Notes: generated from the sequence alone by a model not told the origin. Shown: positions 20,825 to 31,125, counted from the first letter of the stretch. The stretch: 64,000 nucleotides of DNA from Alterileibacterium massiliense (GCF_900104645.1 NZ_FNWE01000002.1:387289-451288), one strand, 5' to 3'. A program made the numbers and translations.

Positions 20825-22603
20825 ATGGAACAAGGCACAATTGTTAAGATTTCCGGACCTCTCGTAGCGGCTACAGGAATGAGCCGTGCAAATATGGGTG
20901 ATGTTGTAAGGGTTGGTGAACTCGGGCTGACCGGAGAAATACTTGAGATGCGTGATGGTAGAGCATCAATACAGGTATATGAGGAAACTGCGGGGTTAAA
21001 AGTAGGAGAACCCGTTCATACAACGGGACTTCCATTATCTGTAGAGCTAGGGCCCGGATTGGTTGAAACTATATATGATGGAATTCAGCGTCCACTTTTT
21101 AAACTGATAGAAAAAACCGGATCTAATATCACAAGAGGTGTTACAGAATCGGCACTCGATCATAGCAAGGAATGGGATTTTGTCGCTACTGCTAAAGAGG
21201 GAGATGAGGTTAGCATGGGCGATATTATCGGTACTGTTCAGGAAACAAATGCAGTTCTTCACAAAATAATGATTCCTAAGGGCATAGAGGGAACCATTAA
21301 AGAGATAAAAAGTGGAACTTATACAATAGATGAAGTGGTAGCCATTGTAACCGATGATAATGGAGATGATCACGATGTTACCATGCTTCAGAGATGGCCG
21401 GTTAGAGTTCAAAGACCATATGTTGAAAAACTTCCTCCGAATGAACCATTAATAACAGGTCAGAGAGTAATTGACACGATGTTCCCTCTAGCAAAGGGTG
21501 GTACTGCAGCAGTTCCAGGACCATTCGGTTCGGGTAAGACGGTTGTACAGCACCAGCTTGCAAAATGGGCAGAGGTTGACATAGTTGTATATATAGGCTG
21601 CGGTGAGCGTGGTAATGAGATGACAGATGTACTAAATGAGTTCCCTGAGCTTGAAGACCCTAAAACGGGAGAGCCACTCATGAAAAGGACAATCCTCATA
21701 GCGAATACCTCAGATATGCCAGTTGCAGCTAGAGAGGCATCTGTATATACAGGAATAACAATCGCAGAATATTTTAGAGATATGGGATATTCAGTAGCAC
21801 TCATGGCTGACTCGACATCAAGGTGGGCGGAAGCTCTCCGTGAAATGTCAGGACGACTTGAAGAGATGCCAGGTGAAGAAGGTTACCCAGCATATCTTTC
21901 ATCAAGACTTGCACAATTCTACGAAAGAGCAGGAAAGATAATATGTATGGGAAAAGACAGAAGGCAGGGTTCATTGTCTGCTATAGGAGCTGTATCACCT
22001 CCTGGAGGAGATATTTCAGAGCCTGTATCTCAGGCAACGCTCAGAATTGTTAAAGTTTTCTGGGGACTTGATGCAAACCTTGCACACGCTAGGCACTTCC
22101 CTGCAATCAACTGGCTAACCTCATATTCACTTTACGAGGATAGGCTAGGTCCATGGCTAAATGAGAAGATAGACAAAGAGTTTACAAGTCATAGAGCAAG
22201 AATGATGAGACTTTTGCAGGAAGAGAGCGAGCTAAATGAAGTAGTTCAGCTCGTAGGAATGGACGGTCTATCCAAGAAAGATCAGATGAAGCTTGAAATA
22301 TGCAAGGTAATAAGAGAGGATTACCTTCACCAAAACGCTTTCCATGAGGTAGATACATACGCCTCAATGCATAAACAATTCAAACTGATGGATATTATTC
22401 TCTACTATTATGACAGGTGTAATGAAGCGATTGACAAGGAAATAAATCTTGACGACCTATTCTTTATGCCATCGAGAGAAGATATTGGTAGATATAAATA
22501 CCTAGAAGAAAGTATTGCAGACCAAGGATATGACAAAATAAAACAAGATATAGATGCACATATTGCAAATCTAATCAGAAAAGCAGGTGAAGCCGATGAT
22601 TAA
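20825..22603 (+). CDS. ntpA: V/A-type ATPase catalytic subunit A
   Basis: About 592 residues. The P-loop is GPFGSGKT (232-239), followed by the [11 protein letters not shown] catalytic Glu region and the [27 protein letters not shown] block, all diagnostic of catalytic A subunits. The extra N-terminal non-homologous region is present. I take the second of two in-frame ATGs (20825), since AGGGGG (20811-20816) would be only 2 nt from the first. Confidence 0.97.
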   Translation: MEQGTIVKISGPLVAATGMSRANMGDVVRVGELGLTGEILEMRDGRASIQVYEETAGLKVGEPVHTTGLPLSVELGPGLVETIYDGIQRPLFKLIEKTGSNITRGVTESALDHSKEWDFVATAKEGDEVSMGDIIGTVQETNAVLHKIMIPKGIEGTIKEIKSGTYTIDEVVAIVTDDNGDDHDVTMLQRWPVRVQRPYVEKLPPNEPLITGQRVIDTMFPLAKGGTAAVPGPFGSGKTVVQHQLAKWAEVDIVVYIGCGERGNEMTDVLNEFPELEDPKTGEPLMKRTILIANTSDMPVAAREASVYTGITIAEYFRDMGYSVALMADSTSRWAEALREMSGRLEEMPGEEGYPAYLSSRLAQFYERAGKIICMGKDRRQGSLSAIGAVSPPGGDISEPVSQATLRIVKVFWGLDANLAHARHFPAINWLTSYSLYEDRLGPWLNEKIDKEFTSHRARMMRLLQEESELNEVVQLVGMDGLSKKDQMKLEICKVIREDYLHQNAFHEVDTYASMHKQFKLMDIILYYYDRCNEAIDKEINLDDLFFMPSREDIGRYKYLEESIADQGYDKIKQDIDAHIANLIRKAGEADD

Positions 22604-23990
22604 AGAATATCAGACAATATCAGAAGTATCAGGTCCATTGATGCTCGTAAAGGGTGTTCAAGATGTTGGATACGATGAGCTTGGACAGATTGAGCTTGGC
22701 AATGGAGAAACAAGACACTGCAGAGTTCTTGAAATAAATGGAGATGATGTTCTAGTTCAGCTGTTTGAATCATCAGCAGGAATGAACCTCGATGATAGTA
22801 AGGTTAGATTTTTGGGACACGGTGCTCAGTTAGGCGTGTCTTTAGATATGCTAGGTAGAGTATTTGACGGAATGGGACATTCCATAGACGGTGGTGCTGA
22901 GATAATTCCAGAAAAGATGATGGATATTAATGGTGAACCTATGAATCCGGCAGCTAGGGAATATCCGTCCGAATTTATACAGACAGGCGTATCGGCTATA
23001 GACGGTCTTAATACCCTAGTTAGAGGGCAGAAACTACCGATTTTCTCAGGCTCTGGACTTCCCCATGCGGATTTTGCAGCTCAGATTGCAAGGCAGGCAA
23101 GGGTAAGAGGAACTGACTCGAATTTTGCTGTAGTATTCGCTGCAGTTGGTATTACATATGAAGAGGCTGATTTCTTTATCAATGACTTTAGAAAATCTGG
23201 CTCAATAGATAGAACTGTAATGTTCTTAAATCTTGCAAATGACCCTGCTGTAGAGAGAATTTCTACACCTAGAATGGCACTCACGGCTGCTGAATACTTA
23301 GCTTTTGAAAAGAATATGCATGTTCTTGTAATAATTACAGATATTACGAATTACTGCGAATCTCTTCGTGAAATATCTGCAGCAAGAAAAGAGGTCCCTG
23401 GAAGAAGAGGTTATCCAGGTTATCTATATACTGACCTTGCTACTATGTATGAAAGAGCGGGAAAGAAAAAGGGAGTTGACGGCTCTATTACGATGATTCC
23501 TATCGTATCAATGCCTGAGGATGACATAACTCACCCAATCCCTGACCTAACAGGATATATAACCGAGGGGCAGATTATTCTTTCTAGAGAGCTATATAGA
23601 AAGGGGATTAAGCCACCTGTAAATGTATCGCCATCTCTATCCAGATTAAAAGATAAGGGAATAGGAGAGGGCAAGACGAGAGAAGACCATGCGGATACCA
23701 TGAACCAGCTCTTTGCAGCTTATTCGAGAGGAAAGGACGCAAAGGAGCTCATGTCAATTCTGGGTGAAGCGGCATTGTCAGAAACAGACAAGATATATGC
23801 AAGATTTGCTGATCATTTTGAGAAGAGATATGTAAATCAAGGATATTATACAAATCGTTCAATAGAAGACACATTGAACATTGGCTGGGAACTCTTAAAA
23901 GATCTTCCAAGACAAGAACTAAAGCGTATTCACGATGAATATGTTGACAAATACTATTATGGTAAAAATACAGCTGATGAAGAAGAATAG
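22596..23990 (+). CDS. ntpB: V/A-type ATPase regulatory subunit B
   Basis: 464 residues. The P-loop position is altered to [18 protein letters not shown], as expected for the non-catalytic B subunit. The block [20 protein letters not shown] is conserved, as is the arginine finger region near SPSLSRL. The ATG at 22596 lies 6 nt after AGGTG and overlaps ntpA by 8 nt; a GTG at 22587 is in frame but overlaps the SD. Confidence 0.97.
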   Translation: MIKEYQTISEVSGPLMLVKGVQDVGYDELGQIELGNGETRHCRVLEINGDDVLVQLFESSAGMNLDDSKVRFLGHGAQLGVSLDMLGRVFDGMGHSIDGGAEIIPEKMMDINGEPMNPAAREYPSEFIQTGVSAIDGLNTLVRGQKLPIFSGSGLPHADFAAQIARQARVRGTDSNFAVVFAAVGITYEEADFFINDFRKSGSIDRTVMFLNLANDPAVERISTPRMALTAAEYLAFEKNMHVLVIITDITNYCESLREISAARKEVPGRRGYPGYLYTDLATMYERAGKKKGVDGSITMIPIVSMPEDDITHPIPDLTGYITEGQIILSRELYRKGIKPPVNVSPSLSRLKDKGIGEGKTREDHADTMNQLFAAYSRGKDAKELMSILGEAALSETDKIYARFADHFEKRYVNQGYYTNRSIEDTLNIGWELLKDLPRQELKRIHDEYVDKYYYGKNTADEEE

Positions 23991-24018
23991 TATTTTAATT
24001 TGCACAGGGGGTTAGTAC

Positions 24019-24720
24019 ATGGCAAGACTTAATGTGAACCCGACAAGAATGGTTATGACGACATTAAAAGGTCGTCTAAAGGTTGCGGTAAAGGGGCATA
24101 AGCTTCTCAAGGATAAGAGAGATGAGCTTATGAAGAATTTCATAGATTTGGCTAAGGAGATAAAGATACTCCGTGAAGAAGTTGAACCGATGCTCGAAGA
24201 TGTATATGGAAGCTTTTCCGTTGCAAGAGCGGTGATACAGCCCGAAATTCTTGAAGAAGCACTTATGTATCCTAAGCAAAGCGTTAACCTTATTGCCGGT
24301 GAAAAAAATGTAATGAGCGTCATAGTTCCTGAGTTTGATTATGAACTAAATTCAAATGATTCATCAGATGTATATCCTTACGGCTTTGCTACAACATCAG
24401 GAGAGCTTGACAAGTCGATAGAAAAATTGTCAGATCTTTTTCCTAAATTGCTCAAGCTATCGTCAATGGAAAAAGAGGCATTTCTCCTCGCAGATGAGAT
24501 TGAAAAGACTAGGAGGAGGGTTAATGCTCTCGAATATGTTAAGATTCCTGATTATCAGGAAACCATAAAATATATCAGAATGAAACTTGATGAAAATGAT
24601 AGGGACAGTCAGACAAGACTTATGAAGGTCAAGGATATGATGCTTGAAGAAGAAAGGCAGAAAGAGATAAAGCAGAACAGAGAAAAGATGGAAGAATTTG
24701 AAAAACGGATGAAAAGTTAG
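24019..24720 (+). CDS. ntpD: V/A-type ATPase subunit D (central shaft)
   Basis: 233 residues: two long helices (about 10-70 and 130-230) flanking a small middle domain, the coiled-coil shaft that turns inside the AB hexamer. The N-terminal NPTRMVMTTLKGRLKVAVKGHKLLKDKRDEL block is diagnostic. AGGGGG precedes the ATG. It is the last operon gene, with a strong terminator 20 nt later. The Enterococcus ntpH and ntpJ genes that end its operon are absent here. Confidence 0.96.
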   Translation: MARLNVNPTRMVMTTLKGRLKVAVKGHKLLKDKRDELMKNFIDLAKEIKILREEVEPMLEDVYGSFSVARAVIQPEILEEALMYPKQSVNLIAGEKNVMSVIVPEFDYELNSNDSSDVYPYGFATTSGELDKSIEKLSDLFPKLLKLSSMEKEAFLLADEIEKTRRRVNALEYVKIPDYQETIKYIRMKLDENDRDSQTRLMKVKDMMLEEERQKEIKQNREKMEEFEKRMKS

Positions 24721-24740
24721 GTAAAATAAACATATTTAAA

Positions 24741-24770
24741 AAAACATCTGCAATATGCAGATGTTTTTTT
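24741..24770 (+). terminator. Terminator of the V-ATPase operon
   Basis: AAAACATCTGC and GCAGATGTTTT form a perfect 11-bp stem around AATAT, ending in seven or more T. It lies 20 bases after the ntpD stop. Confidence 0.93.
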
Positions 24771-24887
24771 AAACAAATTTTTGTATACATATTCCAATTT
24801 AAATTAAATTATGAGAAAATGTATAACAAATTCAAATTAAATTAATAATAGTTAACTAGAGCTAAATAAAAAATGAGGAGATTTTAT

Positions 24888-25976
24888 ATGAAAGAAAATA
24901 AATGGCTTAGATTACTTGCAAGTCTTGTTATGGCATTACTATTAGTCCTGCCTACCGTATTTGCAGGTGCCTCCTATGCAGAGCCACAGGGAGGAGAAAT
25001 AAATCACATTACAAAGGTAGATTTCAATCTTTATTTTTATAAGATTGGCGGCAATACAAATGGAATAAATGTTGGTTGTCAGACTGATGGAATAAGAGTC
25101 ACAAATTTTGAGGTTTTTAGATTTGATGAGGCAGCGGATGATTGGGTTTATGCAAAGGGTGTATTTAAAGCTGATGAAAGCTACCGCTTAAGAGTAAGCT
25201 TTAAGCCAAAAGACGGCTATGATTTGGCAGGTCTTACCAAAGAGAATATAAATCTTGGAGCAATAGGAAATCCAATTAAGGACACCACTGACGCAGGTTC
25301 TATGGAAAGAAAAGTAATATTTAGTTTACCAATTTTGACAGAGCCAGTTCAAAGCACGCTAACATTTGATACAAACGGTGGAAGCAATATTGGACCTCTA
25401 ATTGAGATGAAAGGAACTAAAATTGACCTTACAAAATATATGCCGGTAAAAGAAGGATTCGATTTTGACGGCTGGTATGAGGATATGCAGTTAACAAATA
25501 AGATTACAGAGGTCACCTTGACAAAGGATATGACAGTATATGCAAAGTGGAATGCAAAGCCTAATCCGCCTGCACATAACGAAGAATTTGCTATCACGGT
25601 CAATCCAAAAGGAGGCAACTGGAATGGCGATACATCTATAAAGACTTTTATGGTTAAAAAAGGTGAATATTTCACTCTTCCTGATGCACCTACGAGAGAC
25701 GGATATACTTTCAAATACTGGAAAGGTTCAATGCTTCAGCCAGGCGATAAGTATATGGTCGATGGAGAGCATGAGTTTGTAGCGGTATGGGAGAAGAATA
25801 AGGTTACAAATGATAATAATAATAAAGATAAAGACGCGAAAGATATGAATTCAAAAAATATGAAGAACTCACCACAAACCGGTGACAATACTTCGCTCTT
25901 TTCTCTTATGTTCATTCTTCTTCTGTCAGGCATATCGATGATTGCTATAAGCAGAAAATATAATGAAGAAAAATAA
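24888..25976 (+). CDS. Cell-wall-anchored surface protein with InlB-type repeats and SPQTG signal
   Basis: 362 residues. It has a signal peptide (hydrophobic 9-26, cleavage near SYA|EP) and an unrecognised domain (about 33-150). An InlB/Listeria-Bacteroides repeat (about 152-224) runs from TFDTNGG to YAKW. A second related module (about 235-305) carries ITVNPKGGNW...AVWEKN, then an Asn/Lys/Asp-rich linker. The sorting signal is NSPQTGDN plus a hydrophobic segment and SRKYNEEK. SPxTG in place of LPxTG is the form used by class B sortases in Clostridioides. ATG 24888 has TGAGGAG 7 nt upstream. The second module closely resembles one in the LRR protein at 35284. Confidence 0.88.
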   Translation: MKENKWLRLLASLVMALLLVLPTVFAGASYAEPQGGEINHITKVDFNLYFYKIGGNTNGINVGCQTDGIRVTNFEVFRFDEAADDWVYAKGVFKADESYRLRVSFKPKDGYDLAGLTKENINLGAIGNPIKDTTDAGSMERKVIFSLPILTEPVQSTLTFDTNGGSNIGPLIEMKGTKIDLTKYMPVKEGFDFDGWYEDMQLTNKITEVTLTKDMTVYAKWNAKPNPPAHNEEFAITVNPKGGNWNGDTSIKTFMVKKGEYFTLPDAPTRDGYTFKYWKGSMLQPGDKYMVDGEHEFVAVWEKNKVTNDNNNKDKDAKDMNSKNMKNSPQTGDNTSLFSLMFILLLSGISMIAISRKYNEEK

Positions 25977-26033
25977 ACAAGTTAAAAATAAGTAAATAAA
26001 TAAGTTAATAAATAGGTAAATAAGTAAAAAAAT

Positions 26034-26063
26034 AAGAGGGGGTTTTTGATAACTCCCTCTTTT
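26034..26063. terminator. Bidirectional terminator between surface protein and flavodoxin
   Basis: AAGAGGG (26034-26040) pairs with CCCTCTT (26055-26061). TTTT follows on the plus strand, and ATTTTTTTA follows on the minus strand, where it would serve the convergent flavodoxin gene. The 60 bases before it are repeated AATAAGTAAATAAATAAG-like sequence. Confidence 0.7.
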
Positions 26064-26173
26064 AAATAAATATAATTTAAGATAGAAAATCTAGTTTTAA
26101 TAATAATCCTAATAAAAAAACTTTATATTAGTAATTTAATTAATCATTTTTTTAAAATAATAACGGCTACCGA

Positions 26174-26596
26174 TTAAGCTAGCGTTCCGCCAGCAATCTT
26201 ACAATCGCTAATTCCCTCTGAATCAGGGGTTAGATGTAACATTAGAGGCGGAGAAACGAGGTCGATATTATGATCTATGCATCTCTTTTCCCATTCTCTC
26301 ATCCATTCTCCGTCACCCCAGTCATAAGAACCGAAGATTACGACCTTTTTGCCGTCAAGCTTAGTCTCGCAATCTTCAAATAAAGGTTCGAAAATTTCTT
26401 CTTCAAGTTGCTCAGAACCCATTGCAGGGCAGCCGAAAGCTATGCTGTCATAATCTTTAATCATTTCTGAATTAAAATCCGATGCGTCAAAAATTGTAAC
26501 TTCTGCACCATTTTCCTTTGCACCATCTTTAATAGCATTAGCCATTGCTTCGGTATTTCCTGTTGCACTCCAGTAAACTACTGCGACCTTACTCAT
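26174..26596 (-). CDS. Flavodoxin
   Basis: 140 residues, short-chain flavodoxin length. The FMN phosphate loop WSATGNTEAMA is at residues 9-19, with further flavin-loop regions FGCPAMGSEQ and FGSYDWGDGEW. It would carry low-potential electrons in place of ferredoxin, a swap usually made when iron is scarce. GGAGG precedes the ATG. A near-consensus promoter and a perfect 22-bp palindrome lie upstream, so transcription is probably repressed through that operator. Confidence 0.94.
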   Translation of the reverse strand: MSKVAVVYWSATGNTEAMANAIKDGAKENGAEVTIFDASDFNSEMIKDYDSIAFGCPAMGSEQLEEEIFEPLFEDCETKLDGKKVVIFGSYDWGDGEWMREWEKRCIDHNIDLVSPPLMLHLTPDSEGISDCKIAGGTLA

Positions 26597-26660
26597 TTTA
26601 ATCCTCCTATATTTCTATAAAAAAATGTAATAAATAATATTAAAAATTATCAGATTCAAT

Positions 26661-26682
26661 TGAGTTAGATTAATCTAACTCA
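26661..26682. promoter_or_regulatory. 22-bp perfect palindromic operator
   Basis: TGAGTTAGATT is followed at once by its exact complement AATCTAACTCA. It begins about 6 bp downstream of the flavodoxin -10, so it covers the predicted transcription start. The TTAG...CTAA core resembles DtxR-type iron-repressor sites; the regulator is not in the window. Confidence 0.8.
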
Positions 26683-26687
26683 CTAAT

Positions 26688-26716
26688 ATAATAATACTCA
26701 GATAATGATTTGTCAA
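26688..26716 (-). promoter_or_regulatory. Flavodoxin promoter
   Basis: On the minus strand, TTGACA (26716-26711), a 17-bp spacer, then TATTAT (26693-26688). This is a consensus -35 with a one-mismatch -10. Confidence 0.82.
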
Positions 26717-26724
26717 CAAAATAA

Positions 26725-26733
26725 TGCTATAAT
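26725..26733 (+). promoter_or_regulatory. Extended -10 promoter for the DUF1934-like gene
   Basis: TGCTATAAT, a perfect TGn-TATAAT, 40 bases before the ATG at 26774. No strong -35. Confidence 0.5.
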
Positions 26734-26773
26734 TAATCGACTAAGTTAATGCTATATGCTATGGAGATAACAT

Positions 26774-27247
26774 ATGGATAAGAAAAAGGTAAATTTAAGA
26801 ATATTGAGCAAGCAATTTACTGAAAGCCTTGAACCAAAGGGTGAAGCCTTTGAAAAAAAACTAAAACTAGACGACTCTATTGAGATTTTTACAGAGGGCA
26901 TGATGGATTTTGGTAAAGATTATACACATATTAATTACGAGGAGTCAGAAGCAACCGGACTTAGCGGAGTGAGAACAGAAATTACATTCAAAGACGGGGT
27001 ATTAAATGTCGAGCACCACGGAGAAAATAGCGACGAACAGCTGGATCTTCATCTGGAAACGGGGATAGTACATCTGACCAGATATGTATTGCCTATGGCA
27101 ACTCTTGATGTCGAGGTATATGCACATTCGGTTAAAGGCACCCTAGATAAACAGGGATATGGTGTAATAATGGCAGATTATAATATAAAATTTGACGAGA
27201 TGATAAATAGGAGAAATAAATTAGAGATAGAGGTATTGCCAAGCTAG
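26774..27247 (+). CDS. DUF1934-like protein (YwiB-type beta-barrel)
   Basis: 157 residues, no signal peptide. The pattern fits DUF1934: alternating hydrophobic strands, the GLSGVRTEITFKDGVLNVEHHGE block, and a C-terminal GYGVIMADYNIKF strand. In that family the fold is a small lipocalin-like barrel of unknown role. It is divergent from flavodoxin across a shared regulatory region of about 180 bp, so the operator there might affect both genes. Its assignment rests on overall pattern, not a unique motif. Confidence 0.7.
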   Translation: MDKKKVNLRILSKQFTESLEPKGEAFEKKLKLDDSIEIFTEGMMDFGKDYTHINYEESEATGLSGVRTEITFKDGVLNVEHHGENSDEQLDLHLETGIVHLTRYVLPMATLDVEVYAHSVKGTLDKQGYGVIMADYNIKFDEMINRRNKLEIEVLPS

Positions 27248-27340
27248 CAAGATTGGATATTATTAATAAGTTAAGGCAATTTTATAATAAAATTTTTTAA
27301 ACAAAATAATAAGAGAAAGATAAGGAACGCGGGGAATACT

Positions 27341-28858
27341 ATGACAAATATGACGGCTTTTAATGCAGAAAAATATATTGAAGAACAGTCAAAATACATA
27401 CTCCATAGAATAAAAAAGGGAGAGGGCAGGCTATATCTTGAATTTGGAGGGAAGCTGGTTGAGGATAAGCACGCAATGAGGGTGCTGCCGGGCTTTGACG
27501 AAAATGCTAAGATAAAATTGCTAGAGAAGATGAAGGAGCACGCAGAAATTATTATCTGCATATATGCTGGAGATATTATTTCTAATAAGACGAGGCAGGA
27601 CTTTGGAATTACTTATGATTTAGAAGTTATGAGATTGATAGATCAGTTCCGAAAGTATGATCTCAGCATCAATTCTGTAGTTGTGACAAGATATATTGAA
27701 TCGCCATCGATAACTAATTTTATAAATCGACTTGAGAGAAGTGGAATTAAGACATATAAGCACTATTTTACAAAGGGCTATCCTACGGACATAGACACAA
27801 TCGTTAGCGATGAAGGATATGGAATGAATCCATATATAGAAGTAAAAAAACCTTTGGTTGTAATTACAGGACCCGGCGGTGGCTCGGGGAAGCTCGCAAC
27901 ATCTCTTTCGCAGGTATATCATGAGTATAGGCGTGGAGAAAAGGCGAGATATGCTAAGTTTGAAACTTTTCCTGTGTGGAATTTGCCTCTTAAACATCCT
28001 GTAAACATTGCTTATGAGGCGGCTACTGTGGATTTAAAGGATACAAATATGATAGATCCATTTCACCTTGAAGCATATAATGAGACTGCAATTAATTACA
28101 ACAGAGATATAGAAGCTTTTCCTGTCGTTAAAAGAATTTTGGATAAGATAACAGGCAACGAGCTCGATTATAAAAGCCCTACAGATATGGGAGTAAATAG
28201 GGTTGGATTCAGCATTGAAAATGACGATGAGTGTAGAAAAGCAGCTAGTCAGGAAATCGTTAGAAGATACCTGCTCGCAGAAGTAGCTTATAAGAAAGGC
28301 TTAATAGATGAAAACATACTTGAGAGAATGAAACTCATCATGGAAGAAGTGCAGATGAATAGATATGATAGAAAAGTCGTAAGTTCTGCCGAGGAATATG
28401 CTGAGAAAAAAAGGAAGCAAAATCCAGAGCGTTATGAGAATATAATTGTAACAGCCATAGAGCTTCCAAATGGAAAGATAATAACAGGAAGAAGTTCTAG
28501 GAGAATGGTTGCGAGTGCTGCAATGATTCTAAATGCAGCAAAATACATGGCGGGCATTGAAGATGAAGCCCTAATTATATCTCCGGAAATTCTTAATAAT
28601 ATGAGGAATATGAATGTTGAAACCCTCCATAGGGATAGGTCAGCACTTAACTGCGAGGAAGTTCTTTTAGCACTTGCAATCACGAGCATGACGAGAGAAG
28701 ATGCGAGAAATGCCTATGACCATCTAAAGGATTTAAAGGGATTAAAAGCACATTGCACAGCGATATTATCTGAAAGAGATGAGCAGACGCTTAAGCAACT
28801 TGGCATTGACATTACATCAAACCCTGAGTTTTCAACTAACAACCTATATCCACGCTAA
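27341..28858 (+). CDS. DUF1846 family protein
   Basis: 505 residues. The family blocks are the N-terminal [11 protein letters not shown] and YLEFGGKL, a glycine-rich P-loop-like segment ([20 protein letters not shown], about 177-196), and [14 protein letters not shown]1846 proteins have a nucleotide-binding-like N-terminal domain; their cellular role is unknown. A second ATG 9 nt later is an alternative start. GGGGAATACT lies just upstream of the first. No close operon partner: serine dehydratase follows after 119 bp. Confidence 0.9.
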   Translation: MTNMTAFNAEKYIEEQSKYILHRIKKGEGRLYLEFGGKLVEDKHAMRVLPGFDENAKIKLLEKMKEHAEIIICIYAGDIISNKTRQDFGITYDLEVMRLIDQFRKYDLSINSVVVTRYIESPSITNFINRLERSGIKTYKHYFTKGYPTDIDTIVSDEGYGMNPYIEVKKPLVVITGPGGGSGKLATSLSQVYHEYRRGEKARYAKFETFPVWNLPLKHPVNIAYEAATVDLKDTNMIDPFHLEAYNETAINYNRDIEAFPVVKRILDKITGNELDYKSPTDMGVNRVGFSIENDDECRKAASQEIVRRYLLAEVAYKKGLIDENILERMKLIMEEVQMNRYDRKVVSSAEEYAEKKRKQNPERYENIIVTAIELPNGKIITGRSSRRMVASAAMILNAAKYMAGIEDEALIISPEILNNMRNMNVETLHRDRSALNCEEVLLALAITSMTREDARNAYDHLKDLKGLKAHCTAILSERDEQTLKQLGIDITSNPEFSTNNLYPR

Positions 28859-28880
28859 GGATAGGAATCTAAGCTAAATT

Positions 28881-28923
28881 CTTAAAGAATAGTAATCGCG
28901 TGTGCTTAAAGAATAGTAATCGC
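28881..28923. repeat. 19-bp direct repeat, two copies
   Basis: CTTAAAGAATAGTAATCGC occurs at 28881-28899 and again at 28905-28923, a 24-bp period, in the gap before sdaAB. Confidence 0.9.
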
Positions 28924-28977
28924 ATATGATAATTACATAGAATACGAATATTTTTTAAGAATAAAAGAGGTATTATA

Positions 28978-29640
28978 ATGAAAAAAGCAAGACTTTTTGA
29001 CATCATAGGTCCGAGAATGATAGGACCGTCAAGCTCTCATACAGCAGGAGCTGCAAGGCTGGGGAAAATTTCGCTTCTCCTCCTTGGTGAAGAAGTAAAA
29101 AAAGCAAGGGTTACACTATACGAATCTTTTGCAAAAACAGGAAGAGGTCATGGAACAGATAGGGCGATTGCAGGCGGTTTGCTCGGTTTTTCTCCAGAAG
29201 ATGAGAGACTTAGAAATTCATTTGAAATTGCAAAAGAAAGAGGCATTGACATAGATTTTGAGTTTTCAGAAGAAGATTCTATCCATCCAAACACTGCCAG
29301 AATAAAGGTATATGGCGAGTCTGGGGAAATAGTTGAAGTCCTCGGCGTGTCAGTCGGCGGAGGTAATATCGAGGTCAGGGAGGTAAATGGTATGGAAGTG
29401 TCATTTACCTGCGAATATCCAACTCTCCTAGTTTTTCACACAGATATGCCAGGGGTTATAAGCAAGATAACTGCAAGCCTCGCAGATGAGGGAATAAATA
29501 TTGCATTCATGAAGGTGTTTAGAACATCTAGAAATAATGATGCAAGCATGGTAATTGAAACAGATGAAGAGGTGCCAAAGGAATTGCTAGGAAAAATTTT
29601 AGAATGTGCACCAGGGATAAAGAGAGTAAGCACTATATGA
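28978..29640 (+). CDS. sdaAB: L-serine dehydratase, beta subunit
   Basis: 220 residues. The N-terminal SdaA-beta domain has the SSSHTAGAARLG signature (18-29) and the EDSIHPNTARI block. A C-terminal ACT domain (about 148-220) begins with TLLVFHTDMPGVISKITA. With the alpha subunit it forms the oxygen-sensitive [4Fe-4S] enzyme that converts serine to pyruvate and ammonia, a common energy route in amino-acid-fermenting anaerobes. AAAGAGG precedes the ATG. Its stop overlaps the alpha start (ATGA). Confidence 0.96.
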   Translation: MKKARLFDIIGPRMIGPSSSHTAGAARLGKISLLLLGEEVKKARVTLYESFAKTGRGHGTDRAIAGGLLGFSPEDERLRNSFEIAKERGIDIDFEFSEEDSIHPNTARIKVYGESGEIVEVLGVSVGGGNIEVREVNGMEVSFTCEYPTLLVFHTDMPGVISKITASLADEGINIAFMKVFRTSRNNDASMVIETDEEVPKELLGKILECAPGIKRVSTI

Positions 29641-30521
29641 GATACGAATTTCACAGCGGTAAAGACATATGCAAAATATGTAAAGAAGAGAAGATAAGCA
29701 TATCAGAACTCATGCTAAGGTCGGAGATGGAAGAGAGCATGAGAAGTGAAAAAGATATTAGAGATGAGCTAAGGAACAATCTGTCCATAATGAGAAGCTC
29801 CATAAATTCTGGCTTGGATGAAAATAATCATCAGCATGGAATGTTTACAGGTGGTGACGCGATAAAGATTGCAAGATTCGCAGGTAGAACTAATATGGGA
29901 AAGGGAATGGCAAAAATTATTGCCTCATCTATGGCTGTAGCGGAAACCAATGCTTCCATGGGTAAGATTGTCGCAGCTCCAACTGCTGGAGCAAGCGGAA
30001 TATTGCCCGCAGTCCTTATTGAATGTGGCGAAAACCAAAGGGGATTCGATGAGGAAACTTTAATTAATGGACTATTAACGGCTGGAGCAATCGGATGTAT
30101 AATAGCTGAGAATGCCTCTATTGCCGGAGCTTCCGGAGGATGCCAGGCAGAGACGGGAACAGCAGCGGCAATGGGAGCGGCAGCACTGGCTGAGATGTGC
30201 AAGGCAACACCTGAAGAAGCTTTTTCTGCTGCTGCAATAGCGATTAAAAACTGCCTTGGTCTTGTGTGTGATCCAGTAGCAGGACTTGTTGAATGTCCAT
30301 GTATAAAGAGGAATGCGATTGCAAGTGCTAATGCAATACTTTCGGCGGATTTGGTGCTTTCAGGAATATCAAGTCTTATACCTTTTGATGAAGTAGTTCA
30401 AGCGATGGCAAATGTAGGAAAATCAATGCACCAAGACCTTAGAGAAACAGCCAGAGGAGGACTTGCTGCAACTAATACGGCAAAAGAACTTACAAAGAGT
30501 TTAAACAAGAGGAGAGGATAA
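29637..30521 (+). CDS. sdaAA: L-serine dehydratase, alpha subunit
   Basis: About 294 residues from the ATG at 29637, which shares ATGA with the sdaAB stop; an in-frame start at 29604 is inside sdaAB and unlikely. The substrate loop is AAPTAGASGILPAVL. The cysteines that would hold the Fe-S cluster sit in GASGGCQAETGTAAAMG and in CLGLVCDPVAGLVECPC. The extra Cys pair near the N-terminus (CKICKE) is unusual, and I have no role for it. Confidence 0.95.
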   Translation: MRYEFHSGKDICKICKEEKISISELMLRSEMEESMRSEKDIRDELRNNLSIMRSSINSGLDENNHQHGMFTGGDAIKIARFAGRTNMGKGMAKIIASSMAVAETNASMGKIVAAPTAGASGILPAVLIECGENQRGFDEETLINGLLTAGAIGCIIAENASIAGASGGCQAETGTAAAMGAAALAEMCKATPEEAFSAAAIAIKNCLGLVCDPVAGLVECPCIKRNAIASANAILSADLVLSGISSLIPFDEVVQAMANVGKSMHQDLRETARGGLAATNTAKELTKSLNKRRG

Positions 30522-30522
30522 T

Positions 30523-30882
30523 ATGGCATTTAAAAGACTTATTATTGAAATAGGGCAGGGAGTTGATATGCACGGCGGTGACCAGAACAACGCAGTTTTA
30601 AAGGCGACTAAAGATGCAATTCATCACTGCTGTATGGCTGGGATTTCTGAAATTTTTGAAATTGAAGATAGGAAGAAAGAAGCACGCATTAGGGCGGATA
30701 TATATGCACCACACCCTGAAGAAGTTGATGCTGATGTTGTTACTAAATACCTAGATATGTGGGAGGTAGAAGCCTTTGTCCATAAAGGAGGAGCAAATCC
30801 AGAAGGCATTGCCTTAAATGGAAAACCAAAGACTGAGATAACAGTGGCATTGGTAGTCCTGACTGTATATGTCAATGTTTAA
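30523..30882 (+). CDS. Lin0512-family protein, unknown function
   Basis: 119 residues. The pattern matches the Lin0512 family: GQGVDMHGGDQNNAVLKATKDAI near the start, then KKEARIRADIYAPHPEEVD and GGANPEGIALNGKPKTEIT. The function of the family is unknown; members are short, soluble, and often sit next to amino-acid metabolism genes. Here it starts 1 nt after the sdaAA stop with AGGAGAGG inside the end of sdaAA, so it is translated as part of the serine dehydratase operon. Confidence 0.88.
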   Translation: MAFKRLIIEIGQGVDMHGGDQNNAVLKATKDAIHHCCMAGISEIFEIEDRKKEARIRADIYAPHPEEVDADVVTKYLDMWEVEAFVHKGGANPEGIALNGKPKTEITVALVVLTVYVNV

Positions 30883-30967
30883 ATATCTTTAATAAATAAT
30901 ATATACAGAATATATACATAAAAATATTACGAATGTAATTTGCATTGAAAAGATAAAGCAAAAAGCA

Positions 30968-31056
30968 ATTAATTAATATAGCAAAGATAAGATAAAAGGC
31001 ATTAATTAATATAATAAAGATAAGGCTTAATGTAATTAATTAATATAACTAAGATA
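30968..31056. repeat. Three imperfect copies of an ATTAATTAATATA-type unit
   Basis: The core ATTAATTAATATA plus (A/G)(C/T)(A/T)AAGATAA occurs three times at a spacing of about 33 bp, in the 243-bp gap between the Lin0512 gene and the SDR gene. Each unit contains the palindrome ATTAATTAAT. A TATAAT at 31060-31065 follows the last unit and may be the SDR -10. Confidence 0.75.
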
Positions 31057-31125
31057 AAATATAATACTAATCAAAAGGAATTTGATTAATACAATGTAAT
31101 TAGCGAAAAAAGAGAGGTGAAAAAA

